Shown one piece after another: positions 10,254-21,894 of a stretch of 64,000 nt of DNA; the first letter of the stretch is position 1; every line of letters begins with the position of its first letter. Position numbers and translations under genes: made by a program. The notes below the pieces were generated by a model. That model did no database searches. It was given only the letters and a program-made list of their open reading frames with translations, and was not told where the DNA came from. Origin of the DNA: Blastobasis lacticolella (Eukaryota > Arthropoda > Insecta > Lepidoptera > Blastobasidae); the NCBI GenBank assembly GCA_905147135.1, contig LR990060.1:4666001-4730000 (forward strand). Reading direction: 5' to 3'.

Positions 10254-10618
10254 AGGGTCGGTGGCCTAATGGTTAGGGGTCTGGCCCGATAACGCAGGTA
10301 GAGCTCGTCTAATCTAAAATGATGAGCCCCACTATCGCACTACCGCACACAAGCAAGTTTAAAATATGGACGCAATACATATACAAATGCCGTTGTAATT
10401 GGTCATTCAGTTGCCGGTGAGATTCAAACGTAGGAACACGCGTCGTTCATTGGCTCCCACACAGATGAAGTGTCGTTATCAATATTTGCACTCACACATC
10501 GAAATCAACTAACTAAGTAGTGGGGCGCGTCATCTTAGACTAGACGAGCTCTACCGGGTTCGAACTCGAAATGAATCTTTTCTGAGTTATGTATGTACAT
10601 TGGTTGAACATTAAAGGA
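10254..10618 (+). mobile_element. SINE family 1 head split by a MITE
   Basis: The tRNA-like head (GTCGGTGGCCTAATGGTTAG) runs to 10300. The B-box part (CCGGGTTCGAACTCG) resumes at 10554 and continues into TCTTTTCTGAGTTATG. The family sequence GGTACCGGGTTCGA is cut exactly at its TA, so the interruption is an insertion. Confidence 0.75.
10301..10551. mobile_element. TA-target MITE (Tc1/mariner-like), copy 2
   Basis: The element is 251 bp long. Its ends are GAGCTCGTCTAATCTAAAAT and the complement of CATCTTAGACTAGACGAGCT. TA is duplicated at 10299-10300 and 10552-10553. The host sequence, a SINE, is known from other copies, so the TA duplication is directly demonstrated. Same family as 1830-2085. 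Confidence 0.85.
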
Positions 10619-10850
10619 AGCTTTTCATCACAGCCCGTAACAGTCCACTGCAGGACTTAAGGCCTCTCCCATGGAAGGGGAGGTTATTGCCATAAACTCC
10701 ACGCTTGACAGGCAGGACGGATATCGCAGGGTTATAAATATAACAATGGAAAACGCTGCTGCTCATTTTCAAGTTTACGGAGACTAGATCTTTTGCCTCG
10801 AAAACATATATCGCCTTGTACGACACCTAATAGTGTGAGTGGATGGTGCT
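10619..10850 (+). repeat. Interspersed repeat B, copy 2
   Basis: It contains CACAGCCCGTAACAGTCCAC, GGGGAGGTTATTGCCATAAA and TCGCAGGGTTATAAATATAAC, matching the copy at 1296-1560. Confidence 0.6.
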
Positions 10851-11046
10851 TATGTAAGAGTGCTGGTGATTTATGTAAGAGTGCTTTGGCCCTGCATCTG
10901 ATTAGAACCCGTTAAAATGCTGCCCGAGGTAGCAATAATACTATTTCTTTTCTTGTGTGGTGGGTGTGAGAGATTCGAATAAATAAGACTATCTTTACCT
11001 CAGTGGCTAAGCGAGTATTGTATATAGGACAAAATATATATTTAAA

Positions 11047-11400
11047 TACTTTCATCATCATCATCATATCAGTCAGAAGACGCCCATTGCTGGGCATAGG
11101 CCTCCCCCAGAGATCTCCACAAAGGCCGGTCCTGAGCTTTCCGCATCCAGCTGGTACCTGCGATCCTTACCAGGTCGTCGGTCCACCTTGTAGGACGCTG
11201 TAGGACGTCCACCCATGCTGCGTCTTCCGGTACGTGGTCGCCACTCAAGAACTTTACTACCCCAACGGCCATCTGTTCTTCGAGCTATGTGCCCTGCCCC
11301 CTGCCACTGCAGTCTGGCAATCCTTAGAGCTATGTCGGTGACCTTGGTTCGCTTGCGGATCTCCTCATTTCTGATTCGATCGCGCAAAGAAACTCCGAGC
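11047..11400 (-). pseudogene. RTE-type LINE, ORF2 C-terminal fragment and tail
   Basis: The minus strand reads RNEEIRKRTKVTDIALRIAR, LQWQGAGHIARRTDGRWGSK and VLEWRPRTGRRSMGGRP, the C-terminal end of RTE-type ORF2 proteins. A second frame continues it (WTDDLVRIAGTSWMRKAQDR), so there is at least one frameshift. The 3' end on the minus strand is a short ATGATG tail at 11047-11065. The fragment is 5'-truncated. Confidence 0.8.
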
Positions 11401-11404
11401 TCTT

Positions 11405-11827
11405 TTCATTGCCCTTTGGGTAACAGTGAGCTTTCTTATAAGGCCCACCGTGAGTGAAATACTTTACGTCATTATAATTATTGATCAGTGACATAATATC
11501 AGATTCTGGGATAGTCGATACTCGCCTAACTTTGGAAAGGCTCAGCAGTGGATAATAATGATGTATAACCTAACCGACTTTACTTAAACTCAAAGATTTT
11601 AATAAAACAAAGCCTTAGCTTTGGTTCTTAAACCATCTCGATAAACTGGCTTTCAAATAGAGAAAATCCACCACAAAAGACGCCACAGACAGACACTCAG
11701 ATACACAGTTTGACAAATACATACGTCAAACTTAATGCACATCTCTTTTTTCGTCGGGAGTTTAACATGTCGAAGGCAGTGGAAGATGATGATCATGACA
11801 AGTAAACCTATTTCTCTTTGTCCCCAG
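11405..11827 (+). other. Intron upstream of the first dpr exon in the window
   Basis: No repeat or gene is recognised. The last bases are a pyrimidine-rich splice acceptor tract (TTTCTCTTTGTCCCCAG). Confidence 0.5.
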
Positions 11828-12005
11828 TGCCAAAAGTGGAGATAGTCGACGAACGGGGCCGTCCTTTGCAAGACAAATTCTACAAGGAAGGTTCGATCAT
11901 AGAACTGCGCTGTGTCGTTAGCGAGGTGCCCCAACCAGCGAGACAAGTCAGCTGGCGGCACGGGACCCGCCTGCTAAACTACGACACGAAGCGAGGAGGT
12001 GTCAG
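11828..12005 (+). CDS. dpr-family gene, internal exon (first half of second Ig domain)
   Basis: The exon is 178 bp, with acceptor CTTTGTCCCCAG and donor GTAATA. Two leading bases complete a Val/Leu/Met codon, 58 codons follow and two bases remain. It encodes PKVEIVDERGRPLQDKFYKE, then GSIIELRCVVSEVPQ and VSWRHGTRLLNYDTKRGGV: the start of an immunoglobulin domain with the B-strand Cys (IELRC) and the core Trp (VSWRHG). This matches the second Ig domain of Drosophila dpr (defective proboscis extension response) proteins, neuronal surface proteins that bind DIP partners. Its phase joins exactly to the exon at 23946 (AG + C = Ser, giving GGVSVKTE). Earlier exons (signal peptide, first Ig domain) lie upstream of the window or are not recognised. 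Which dpr paralogue this is cannot be decided. Confidence 0.85.
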
Positions 12006-12224
12006 GTAATACTGGTCCATCATTACGAGTGGGTATGAATGCTTTATGAGATACTGAAATGTTTAAGAGAGATATCTAAGCTTATGACTCCGTTAACCAT
12101 ATGATACACTTACATGTGGTGTGTGATAACGGCTTCTGGGTTGATAGCGTCGTTTGTTGTAGTGTCATTTTAATTTGATAAAATATGTTTAGACTTTATG
12201 TTCATCATAATTTTAGTGTTAATG

Positions 12225-12375
12225 TCCCGGTTATGGTCTCGCACACGAAAGTCCGGGGTACGCTTTGACCATGATCTAGGATTAAGATCTGATAATTACA
12301 GTGGAGCGATTGGCATCGGTCCTCCGTGATTCTGCTACCAGGGGAACCAGACCAGATTGGATCATGGATTAATAA
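12225..12375 (-). mobile_element. SINE family 1, 3' half
   Basis: The plus strand reads GTTAATGTCCCGGTTATGG, TTTGACCATGATCTAGGATT, GATAATTACAGTGGAGCGAT and CCAGATTGGATCATGG, the reverse complement of the family body. The tRNA head is absent. Confidence 0.65.
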
Positions 12376-12599
12376 TAGTTATTATTGTGATTTGTTTCTC
12401 TTATGAATAATATCATCTTATAACAATACACTGCTACACTTGAATCTGTACCAAATAAGTGGAGTTACTTATTAAGCTTCGATTGAATTGTAGTTGGATT
12501 GCAATAGCAGCTCAACGGCATTTTTAATTGTAACAGAATACCAAGATCGCGTCAAACTGCATTGACCTGCTATTGCGATGCAATCCTTAATCCTCCGAC

Positions 12600-12665
12600 T
12601 CAAAACGGGAAAACAAATCGAAAAGGTACGTCGCGTGCAAGCCCCGTCTAATATAATAAAGACAT
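12600..12665 (+). repeat. Second copy of the CGTCGCGT/CCCGTCTAATATAAT repeat
   Basis: It repeats GGGAAAACAAATC, AAGGTACGTCGCGT and CCCGTCTAATATAATA from 7700-7760. Only the 3' part is present. Confidence 0.5.
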
Positions 12666-12825
12666 TGAATGTTTGCAACTCTATATATTTGGGTTCCTTT
12701 GTCTTGCCTTAACGAGGACTCTATTCCTAGATAGTATCCAGCTGTCGTCTTTGCGATATGTCCATCGCATTGACAGTTATGTATTTCTTAGTACTTTACT
12801 TTACTTATGTATTTTTGATGTACTG

Positions 12826-12992
12826 GAAGACACAGCGTGGGTAGGCCTCCAACAAGGTGGACCGACTAGTACAGATCGCAGGTACTAGCTGGATGCGGAA
12901 CGCACAGGACCGACCGCCGTGGGGATCTCTGCGGGAAGCCTATGCCCAGCAGTGGGCGTCTTTCATCTGACATGATGATGATGAGAGCTATG
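12826..12992 (+). pseudogene. RTE-type LINE 3' end fragment
   Basis: It carries GGTGGACCGACTAGTACAGA, GCAGGTACTAGCTGGATGCG, ATGCCCAGCAGTGGGCGTC and an ATGATGATGAG tail. This is the sense copy of the sequence seen in antisense at 11047-11200. Confidence 0.7.
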
Positions 12993-13654
12993 TTGGCTAT
13001 CTTGGTTTTCTTGGCTATAGAATTATCGTTTTAAACCACCGACGAGAATTAGGGGTGTAATAAGATTGACGTGTGTATCTGTGGCTTTGTGTATCTGTCT
13101 GTGCCATCGTACGTAGCCCCTGAACGGACGGATGGTTTTCTCTGTTTGAAAGCCAGTTTATCGATATGGTTTTTAGTATTGTTTCATTAAAATCGGTGCT
13201 GTAAATTAGATAATATTGCAGCTAAAGTAAACTTGGTCAGGGGTTATCTTACTTTTTCTGTCAGGTAGGTTATTATGTATTATCCTATAAATAAATTTCT
13301 AGAAAAAATATCTCTTCTTAGTAGTACGAAAATATTGATTAAAGAAAAGTATAGCAAAGGATAATATTTTTTCTCTCCGGTAATAAGTAAGAAAATTACG
13401 CTTAGTTAATTAAATTAACCTACAAAATGAATATTAATTACCTGATAGGATGAAAGAAAAAAGCAGAGATCCTTGAGAAAGCCATTTAATTAGCTATCCG
13501 TCAAAGAAAGTTCAAGGGGAACAATAGTAGCTAATATTAATTCAACATTTTATGATTAAAATGATTTACTATTAAGTCCAGCTTTTATAGCTGTGATTTT
13601 TCAAAATGGCGATATACAAACTAAATGGCAATTCTCGAAATAATACTCGCTTTT

Positions 13655-13750
13655 TTGCCCGCGACTCCTCGATCTCCACGCTTTGCAGGCGAATTAGAGA
13701 TTGCAGTGTTATAAATACAACAATAGAAAACGCTGCTGCCCATTTTCCAG
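13655..13750 (+). repeat. Interspersed repeat B, truncated copy 3
   Basis: It carries GATCTCCACGCTTTGCAGGC, TTGCAGTGTTATAAATA and CTGCTGCCCATTTTCCAGTC, then is cut by a minus-strand LINE 3' tail. Confidence 0.55.
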
Positions 13751-13751
13751 T

Positions 13752-13935
13752 CATTAGTTTTTTTTATATCACGCGGTAGGCAAACAGGCAAGCGGGCCAG
13801 CTGATGGAAAATGGTCACTACTGCCTATAGACATTAGCAACACCAAAAGTATCGCCAATGCGTTGCCCACCTCTATAACACGTTGCCTTGTTCAGTCTTG
13901 TATGGTCACCCCTACCACACATTTAGTGTATGCTA
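13752..13935 (-). mobile_element. LINE 3' end (Jockey-type), minus strand
   Basis: An oligo-T run (the LINE poly-A tail on the minus strand) is followed by GGCAAACAGGCAAGCGGGCC and TGGAAAATGGTCACTACTGC, then CGCCAATGCGTTGCCCACC. The same 3' region recurs at 54436-54600. Confidence 0.6.
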
Positions 13936-14033
13936 GCAGGGTCCATTCACTCTGCAGCTGACTGTACGAGTGTAAGCGTGACACCAGACGACCAATAATA
14001 ATAATATTTCCTTTATAAGACTTCGTGACTTCA

Positions 14034-15013
14034 TCTACACTATATAATATTATAAAGAGGAAAGATTTGTACCTATTTTTGTATGTTTGTATGTTTGTAT
14101 TGAATAGGCTTCGAAACTACTGGACCGATTTCAAAAATTCTTTCACCGTTGGGAAGCTACACTATCCGCGGGTGACATAGGCTATATTATATTTTCTAAA
14201 AAATTACGGATCATTAATAAAACTCCAATAATGTAACCCAAGGTGTAAAAAAATACCCAAAAAATTCCTTACATCGCGTGCGCTGCTAAAACTATTGATG
14301 ATAGAACAAAGTAATGTACTACGACTTTGCAGAACACATCATTATCTACAAAAAGTGTCGCGACAGTATATGTCTAACTATTATAGTTATGTCACAATAA
14401 GTGTTCTTTTATTTTCATAATTTAAATGAAATGCCGCCGCTAAAAAACGCTCTTTATTTGTACCTTTATTTTAATCCTTATCAAAATAAATTACTTCATA
14501 TTCACGACTGATTCAATACCTTTACATAACTTTTTGAATTATTCAATTCAGACATTCCATTCGAAAGATATCACGAGTTTAAAAATGTGAATACTAGAAA
14601 AAAGTCGCGTGTTCGCCGCTCAGTCCGCTCGGCTATCTAGGCAGCACGGGGTACGTACGGGGAGTCAATGTCAAGAAATACGGCCGTCAGGAGCCGGGTC
14701 GCCCTTCCCTTTAAAATGGTTGAGGAGACGGTTGGAACTTTTGTGATCGTAATATGGTGTCCTCTTGTAACGGGACACTACTCAGTACATACTTAAGTAT
14801 AATATAATTACTTCATATTATAAAACGAAGTCCCACGCCGTGTCTTACTGTCATTCTGTACGCGATAAACTCAAAAACTACTGAACGGATTTTCATGCGG
14901 TATTCACACACAGACTACATAGTGCGGTTTTAGACAACGTGATTCATGACGAAGGTTCAGGTGTATAATTTGTTAAGGTTTACTACCCGTGCGAAGCCGG
15001 GGCGGGCCGCTAG
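14034..15013 (+). mobile_element. Non-autonomous Helitron
   Basis: The 5' end is TC (14034) preceded by A, followed by the ATAATATTATAAAGAGGAAAG block common in lepidopteran Helitrons. The 3' end is CTAG (15010-15013) followed by T. Near the 3' end, CCCG and CGGG can pair around GTGCGAAGC-type loop bases, and the terminus reads CCGGGGCGGGCCGCTAG. Internal blocks (AACTACTGGACCGATTTC, AACTCAAAAACTACTGAACG) recur in pieces at 27670, 31980 and 32390. No Rep-helicase ORF is present. Confidence 0.7.
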
Positions 15014-15287
15014 TATTATATACACGAGAGACGTATATATAAGTCATGGTACCTACTGATTATCAGTATGACAGCCAGTGTAACTTCATAAGTTCCAAGC
15101 GAAGACTTTAACATAGTTTAACAATAAAAACAATTCTGATTCTGATTCTTTCGCATCATCGTTTTATTCACTCGATCACTCAAACTTTACTCCATCTACT
15201 TTCCTCGACGACTTGTTATCTAAACCTCTGCGGAAGGAACATAGTCGAAATAATATTATGTTGAAACCGTAAAGAGATTCAAACTTA

Positions 15288-15625
15288 GGAGCGTCGGTAG
15301 CCGAGCGGTAGAGTATACGACTCGTAAGCGAGAGGTACCGGTTTCGAATCCCGTTACGGCCATGTACCAATGACTCTTTTCTGAGTTATGTACATTAGTT
15401 GAATTCTAACCGATGCTCTTACGGTGAGGGAAAACATCGTGATGAAACCTGCAAATTAAGGCAACAGAATTTGTAATTATGATCCAATCTGGTTAAATTA
15501 GCAGGCTTACAGAGGTCAGATGGTAGTCGCTCCACTGTAATTACTTGATCGCCAAATCCTGGATCATGGTCAAGGCGGACCCCGGGCCCTCGTCCTCGAG
15601 AGCACAACCGGAACCTTAACGCTAA
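15288..15625 (+). mobile_element. tRNA-derived SINE family 1, full-length reference copy
   Basis: The copy runs from the tRNA-like head (GGAGCGTCGGTAGCCGAGCG, B box GGTTTCGAATCCC) through the body (GTACCAATGACTCTTTTCTG, ACGGTGAGGGAAAACATCG, ATGATCCAATCTGGTTAAA, AATCCTGGATCATGGTCAAG) to the CGGACCCCGGGCCCTCG and ATTAACGCCAAGATGAT-like 3' end. Among the copies here it is among the least interrupted, and it serves as the ruler for nested insertions elsewhere. Confidence 0.8.
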
Positions 15626-16446
15626 GATGATTTGATGAAGAGGTATATAATAAAGGCGAACGAATAAGTTGCGCTAACTACCTTTCAACAAGTCAACAGA
15701 CCATTGTTATCATCACATAAGTTAATTACGAAGGAAGCATTCGAGAACTAGCGGTTTGTTCCCAACTACTACCTTATCCTAACTTTTTCCTTGTTACCTG
15801 CTTGCTCTTTTGTTTCACTGTTACCTATTTAGTCTTTTGTTTTACTAGCGTCGTGATTGATTACTGATTTGGGAGGGCAGGTGTTCTCAAGTTGTTGTGA
15901 GAATATGGGCATTTCTTCTGCTTTGTATTTTCATTTGTTTTCGTGATGCTCAGACATTGCAATGGATAGAAGTTTAACAGATTAGAAGTGTACCTATGTA
16001 CATTTACTCAAATAGTTTTCGATATCAAGTAAAAATTTTATCTGTTATGAACAATAAAAAATATTTGACTAAACGTAGGTACTCGTAGGTGGGTGCATTC
16101 ATAAACATCTAAAAGGATGTTTATGAATGCACCCAGCCGCGGCGCTTTCGAAAAATGCACTGCTTAGGCAATGTGCCGCGCAGGGCAAATTAGCTAAGTC
16201 ACGTGTTCAATGCAACGCACTATACAAATAAAAAAAATATACACTAATGGGTTCTAAAATTTAAAAACTTATTTATCTTTGTCAGTTATACTAATGGCCA
16301 CGACTAAGGAATTCGGTTGAAGTTATGCATTGATTGACATTGATTCATAATCGCTAAGCTAGATGGAGGAATTCAGCCTCGTCAATACGTATTACGTATC
16401 AATTGACCCCTAGACAAATTGAATCTGTACCCTAACCCGACATCGC

Positions 16447-16795
16447 GTGATTATTTTATTTTTATTTTTAGCCATTTCTGTCCCACTGCAGGGCAAAGGA
16501 ATCTTCCACGACTCACGGTCGGATGCTTTCTTCGGCCAATCCTTAGAAAAGGCGTCTAACTCGTCCCGCCATCTCCGTCTAGGCCTTCCGCGCTGCCTTG
16601 TTGCGTTTTGTGGGGTCCAGTCGGTGGATATTTTTGCCCAGAATTCGTTTGGCATGCGACATATATGTCCAGCCCAGTCCCACTTCAGGTTGGCAGCTTT
16701 TAAACCCACATCGGCGATTTGAGTTTTAGAGCGCAATACACTGTTTCTCATACGGTCCGACAATTTGACTGCCAAGATACTGCACTCCATGGCTC
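16447..16795 (-). pseudogene. LINE ORF2 C-terminal fragment (RTE-like, second family)
   Basis: The minus strand reads MRNSVLRSKTQIADVGLKAA, NLKWDWAGHICRMPNEFW and RGRPRRRWRDELDAF, then WPKKASDRESWKI, a conserved LINE C-terminus. The 3' tail on the minus strand is AAAAATAAAAATAAAAT at 16452-16470. It is 5'-truncated, with no RT motif. Confidence 0.75.
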
Positions 16796-16904
16796 GCTAG
16801 CAAACCCCGAGCCATTGCGTGATGTCGAACGAAAATTATTGCGCAAAATCGAGCTATGTCGCAACAACGTGTCTCGTAAATAGTTGTCTTCTACTGGCTG
16901 TAAC

Positions 16905-17150
16905 TACTAACATACATACACACATAAAGCTCACGCCTGTGTCCCGCAGGTGTAGTAGGCAGAGACTATGCACCGCCACTTTGCTCTGTCCTGACACAAC
17001 ACCCTAGCCTCGCATATATCCACAACTCTTTTCATACATCACCTTTCATTCTTGCCACTTCAAACCCCAGCTTTTTACGAACATTACTGATTTGATCAGT
17101 GAATGTTTTTCTGGGTCGCCCTCTTAAGGGCCGGTCAACTACTTGCATGT
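16905..17150 (-). pseudogene. LINE C-terminal fragment (third RTE-like family)
   Basis: The minus strand reads RPLRGRPRKTFTDQISNVRK and KLGFEVARMKGDV, then after a stop or frameshift EARVLCQDRAKWRC and YYTCGTQA up to a stop. It is a degenerate 3' fragment. The neighbouring 17170-17410 looks like another repeat but I cannot assign it. Confidence 0.6.
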
Positions 17151-18119
17151 TGTATTAAAACTTATTATTCTTCTTTGCGTGTCGACTAGTGGCGGGTCAA
17201 ATTTGCGAGGACCAGTACTCCGCCACTGATACAGCGTTATCCGTGGCCGCGTACAAATCCTGGTACTTCTGGTGACTTGGGTCCGGAGTCTGTTCAGAGA
17301 CTTCTATGTCAGCCAAGGCAGGTCAAGTCCAGCCGGTAGGGACTCAGACATGGCAAGTCTGTTACCAGCTAGCCCTGAAGCTATGAAACTAATTTCACAA
17401 TTAAAATTCATACGATCGACCTGTGACCGCAATGCTGGCTAATTCTTTGGCAACGTATAACAATAAATATCCAACGGGAAAATGCAGCAAGCCTTATGGA
17501 CACCATCACTTTGTGGCAGCGATTTGGGAGATACTCGTAGTTATAGATTTTTAGAAAAGGTTATATTTAATTTTAGTTAGCTAAGTTTTCGCTATTATTT
17601 AGTATTTGTTTTCTTTGTGCGTGTGCGTATGCGTTTGTAGGTATGTGTAGATAAAATAAAATAAACATTATCCTCTATACATAATTCAATTGCAATCGCA
17701 AAGAAAATCACATCTATCACAACTCGGAACAGCAACAAAAGAGTTATTAAAACGCCACGATGAGATATTAATTTTTTCTCCGACACCAAAGTGCTTCGCT
17801 GCCATTATTTGCCCTTTGAGAGCGTACAGATTTTATTATTGTTTTGTTTCACCCATTAGCGCTAAATGGTGGTAATGGGAGTTAACCTTTGATGTAAACG
17901 GCCGTTGTTTTACACCCCATAAATTTAATCCAGATCATTTGAGAGAGTTGGAGGCTTGTTACGGCTTTTGAACGGGGCCTTCTGGATGCGTTTGACTTAA
18001 TTCTCAGGAGTTCGGTTTGTTATCGGGTAAAAGTTACAGGTAGTTAATAAAGGTAAAGCTGACCCCCTTTGTTATCTAACCGTGTGATGACCGGCAGAGT
18101 ATAATCTTGTTACCCAGAA

Positions 18120-19415
18120 TTAAAATGGGTTCCGACATTGTCGCTGAACGGGTGATCTTCTAGTGTACCTAACACACCGTTGGGCTTTAGCTGTTGAGAG
18201 TCAAGGTGAGGCACTGGCTGTTGGCTTAGATATAGCGAAGGCATTCGATCGGGTCTGGCATAGGTATCTTCTATCGAAGTTACCATCATACGGGCTTCCC
18301 AAGGGATTGGGCAAGTGGGTAACTAGCTTTTTGTCCAGCAGATGCATCAAAGCCGTAGTTGACGGCTGTTGCTCCGATAGCTTGCACATTAATGCTGGTG
18401 TCCAGCAAGACTCGGTGCTGTCTCCAACTCTGATCCTCCTTCAAATCAATGATATGCTGCTCATTGGCGGCATTCATTGCTATGCGGTCGTGCAAATATT
18501 CCTCGTGCCATAGTGGAGGAAATTCGCGTAGTACTTGTGTCTATAATCGAGAGTACTTTATCTAGAATCTCCGATTGGGGAAAATTGACTAAATCTAGTG
18601 CAATTCAACCCCACTAAGACACAAGTATGCGCATCACCGCCAAGAAAACTCCATTCGTTTTAGCTCCTCAGTTCCAGGATACACAGCTTACCATCTCTAA
18701 GAGCATACATATCCTAGGTGTCGACATCTCCAGTGATGTCCAGTTTCGCAGTCATTTGGAAGAAAAGGTCAAGCTCGCATTTAAAAAGCTGGGTGTGCTT
18801 AACTGATCTAAGCAATACTTTACGCCGGGGCAACGGCTTCTCCTTTACAAGGCTCAAGTCAGACCCCATTTGGAGTATTGCTCTCATCTATGGACGGGAG
18901 CACCGGCATATCAGCTTGGTCCTTGTGACTCAATCCAAAAGCGCGCTGTGAGAATTGTCGATGATACTATGCTCACAAGTGGTATTGAGCCGCTGTGTCA
19001 GCGGAGGGATTTCGCCTCCCTTTGTGTGTTCTACCGCTTGTACAACGGTGTTTGTTCTGAAGAACTGTTTGACATGATGCCTACAGCTACATTCTTTCAT
19101 CGCACCGCTCGCCATCGACAGGGAGTTCATCCTCACACCTTGGAGCCAAATTGGCCGCGAACTGTGTGGTTCCAAAGGAACTTTCTCCCACGCACACTAA
19201 GGTTGTGGAATCAACTACCTGGAGAGGTTTTCCCTGGAGAGTACAACATGGAGTTCTTCAAGAAAGGGGTTAAAAGATTTTTACGGGGTCGGCAACGCGT
19301 GGGTGATGCCCCTGGCATTGCAAACGTCCATAGGCTGCGGTGACTGCATACCATCAGGCAGGCCGCAAGCTTGTTTGCCACCTTAGTGGTATAAAAAAAG
19401 AAAAAAAAAAGAAAA
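18120..19415 (+). pseudogene. 5'-truncated, degenerate Jockey-type LINE
   Basis: The remaining reverse transcriptase includes motif A (GLDIAKAFDRVWH, near 18225) and a damaged motif B (INAGVQQDSVLSPTLILLQI). The frame breaks at the YADD position (HCYA, near 18483), so the catalytic Asp pair is lost. Several frameshifts separate this from the C-terminal part at 18870-19343 (MEYCSHLWTGAPAYQLGPCD, RTARHRQGVHPHTLEPNWPR, LRLWNQLPGEVFPGEYNMEF). A 3' untranslated region (TTTGCCACCTTAGTGGTATA) and an A-rich tail to about 19415 complete it. It is clearly dead, and it is the longest copy here of the family also seen at 6532, 24663, 40747 and 54436. Confidence 0.85.
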
Positions 19416-19559
19416 AATAACTTGGCCCCCAGATTATTGCCCCTTAAAAACCTTATGGATTGCCGACTGACGTAAAAGGCGACTAATGTCATAGAGGCAA
19501 AGAATTTGCCTCATGAACCAAAAAGGCCACAGAAATTAGATTTATTTTTATTCTGCGTG

Positions 19560-19800
19560 GTGACAAGTGAGAAGACAGCCCATCTGGTAAGCGATAACTG
19601 TTGCCCATAACATCTATGACTCATGCATTGAGGATACAGGTAACAAAAATGCATAACCGCAGATGCGTTGTCACTGTGAGGACTAAGTTTATAGATATGC
19701 TTTATATCTGTAATTGCGCTGCCTACCTTATCCTTCAAACCGGAACACAACAATCATTGTTGCAAGCATTGTTGCTTGGCGTCAGAAATAGATAAGGCGG
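19560..19800 (+). repeat. Interspersed repeat C, copy 1
   Basis: It shares ACAGGTAACAAAAATGCA, AACCGCAGATGCGTTGTCAC and TGAGGACTAAG with copies at 22930-23240 (minus) and 34340-34545 (plus). The element class is unknown. Confidence 0.5.
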
Positions 19801-19973
19801 TGATACTCACCCAGTTGGACTTTTCAAGCTTGACAGAGTCCACCAAAATCTTTTTGGTGCGGACTCAAGTTAAGTCATACCACCAGAATTTTATTGTTTC
19901 ACAAAATTCCCAGGAGAGAAATTAAGGTATAAATATCTCAGCGCAGGAATCAATTATAAACTAAAACCTTTAA

Positions 19974-20560
19974 CCCGCCGTGAATGAGATGAGAAATTGT
20001 TACACCAACTATGAGGTGGGTATGAGATACCCAAAACTTTGATGTTCAATTTATGATACTATGACTGTGTAATTAGCATGAATCCTTTTGGTGTATTAAT
20101 AATAGTATCTATTCAACAAATTTAATAAATAAAATACCAGCATTAAGTATAAAAAGCGTTATTTTTTATTGAAATATCAAACGTCTAAATTTTCTTTGAA
20201 AAAAAATACAAGTTTAGGTAATTAACTTTTTATCGCATAAAAATCTAACAAAATTCCAACTTCTTTGGTAAATCAACATAACAATAGTGTCTTCTAACTA
20301 TCAAAATAAAAAAGGAAACTGTCAACAAAAATAGTGACACCGACTACGAGGTCGGGTGTGATGTACCCCAGCCACTTGTAAGTACACTTGTGTATCTACC
20401 GTCGCCGCCGGCGCAATACTAAACTGGATACTGTACCTCGCCACTCGCACCCCCACCTCCAGCTACTGGAACGACAGGACTCGCATGGCAACAGTAACAT
20501 TAAATAATCTGCGTTTAAAAACTTCTCGGGTATGACATACCCGACCTCACTCACGCCGGG
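19974..20560. mobile_element. piggyBac-type non-autonomous element (yabusame-like ends)
   Basis: The element is 587 bp, flanked by TTAA at 19970-19973 and 20561-20564. The ends are CCCGCCGTGAATGAG and, inverted, CCCGGCGTGAGTGAGG, starting with CCC as piggyBac termini do. Just inside each end is a palindrome (GGGTATGAGATACCC at the left, GGGTATGACATACCC at the right), with a related internal copy near 20350 (GGTCGGGTGTGATGTACC). This end structure resembles the Bombyx yabusame piggyBac elements as I remember them. No transposase frame is present. Confidence 0.75.
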
Positions 20561-21894
20561 TTAATTACATATATCTGCCTTGTGTAAGACACGTTATTAC
20601 AAAGTAAACCTTTCTCATCGGAACAAAAACCATTTTAGCGCGGATAAACTCGTATAATTTGCAAAACAAACAATTGGAAAGCTTAAATTGATAAGTAAAA
20701 AGGCCGATATCGCCTTCTGGACAGTTAACATGCGTACCGACCAAAACAAAGGCCTCTGTTATGAAATTAGAATGCCACCCGCATCATTTTATGGAGCCCA
20801 CGTATAGGAGTTTGATCCTTCATTTACATACGAATGTATGATAAGAGTAGTAGGAGCGAATGATGTTGAGGTGGAAAAATGTTGCTTTACTCTACGGGAA
20901 AAAGACGTGACATGTAATGCAAGATTTTGTCAAAGAAGGTTTAATTAAAGTTCGTTTCAATAAGAAAGACAAAGTACAGCACGACAACAAGATGTCTTCT
21001 TCTTCGTTGAGTCAATTTTCGAAAATCCTAGATCTGGCTTGCCCAGTAGTTAGGCATTATCAGTCGCCAGGAATAGTTCCTCCCTAGTACAGATAGCAGG
21101 ACAAAGAAGACAAGAGAGCAGATGCACTATGATTTGGGACGGAGCTCCTCAGTCGCATCGCTGCTGAATATGGATAGGACATGATTTATTTAAAGTGCTA
21201 GTGTTTGCCCACGGCTTCATTCTCGCTCCAAGCTCTGTTATAATAACATTAAGTTTCCGCGTGAACGGGTTTGCCGTTCGTTGTCGTACTCTAGTTTTGT
21301 TTTTTCCTTTTTCTAATTTAATGTTCTTAAGTTACTTAAGTACTTACTTTAATTAGTTAACATTTGTTTTTCGGTATTGTTTTGTTTATGTGAAGCAAAT
21401 ATATTTATAATTACAAAATTAATAACACTTATGTCATTTATGTCATATACAAATTAATTAAAATCAAAACTATGAATTGAATCACCTTTTCACTAGTTCC
21501 AATTTGCTTAGTATTAAATTGCAACAGTTTTGTCTTCGGCCAAAATTAAAACAGTCTCATAAACGACAATTTGGCAACTTGAACAACGTCGCCATATTAC
21601 CGACAAAGACAGTACGCAGTCTTTCCAAAGTTCAAAGCAAACACACAGTGGCTTTAATTGTGACCTTGTTACGGAGCCGCCACCAGACACTTCACGAGTC
21701 GGTTCCGCGCAATATCCATCGTTTTGTTTGCACGAGATTTATTGTCAGTGGAAGAAAATTCGGTCGCACCAGTTAATTAAACTTCCCTTTGTCCGATTCT
21801 GCTCCCATGGGTTATTTAAATCCTTGTTTGGGTCGCGCTGTCGAGGCTTAGCATTGAATGATGGTTTGCTTTATTAAATTGGTCGGTAATGTGA

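Noticed and set aside
4004..12005. Joining the exon at 4004-4154 directly to the dpr exon at 11828
   Set aside because: The donor side leaves two bases and the acceptor side offers two, so the frame breaks; the peptide also does not resemble a first Ig domain.
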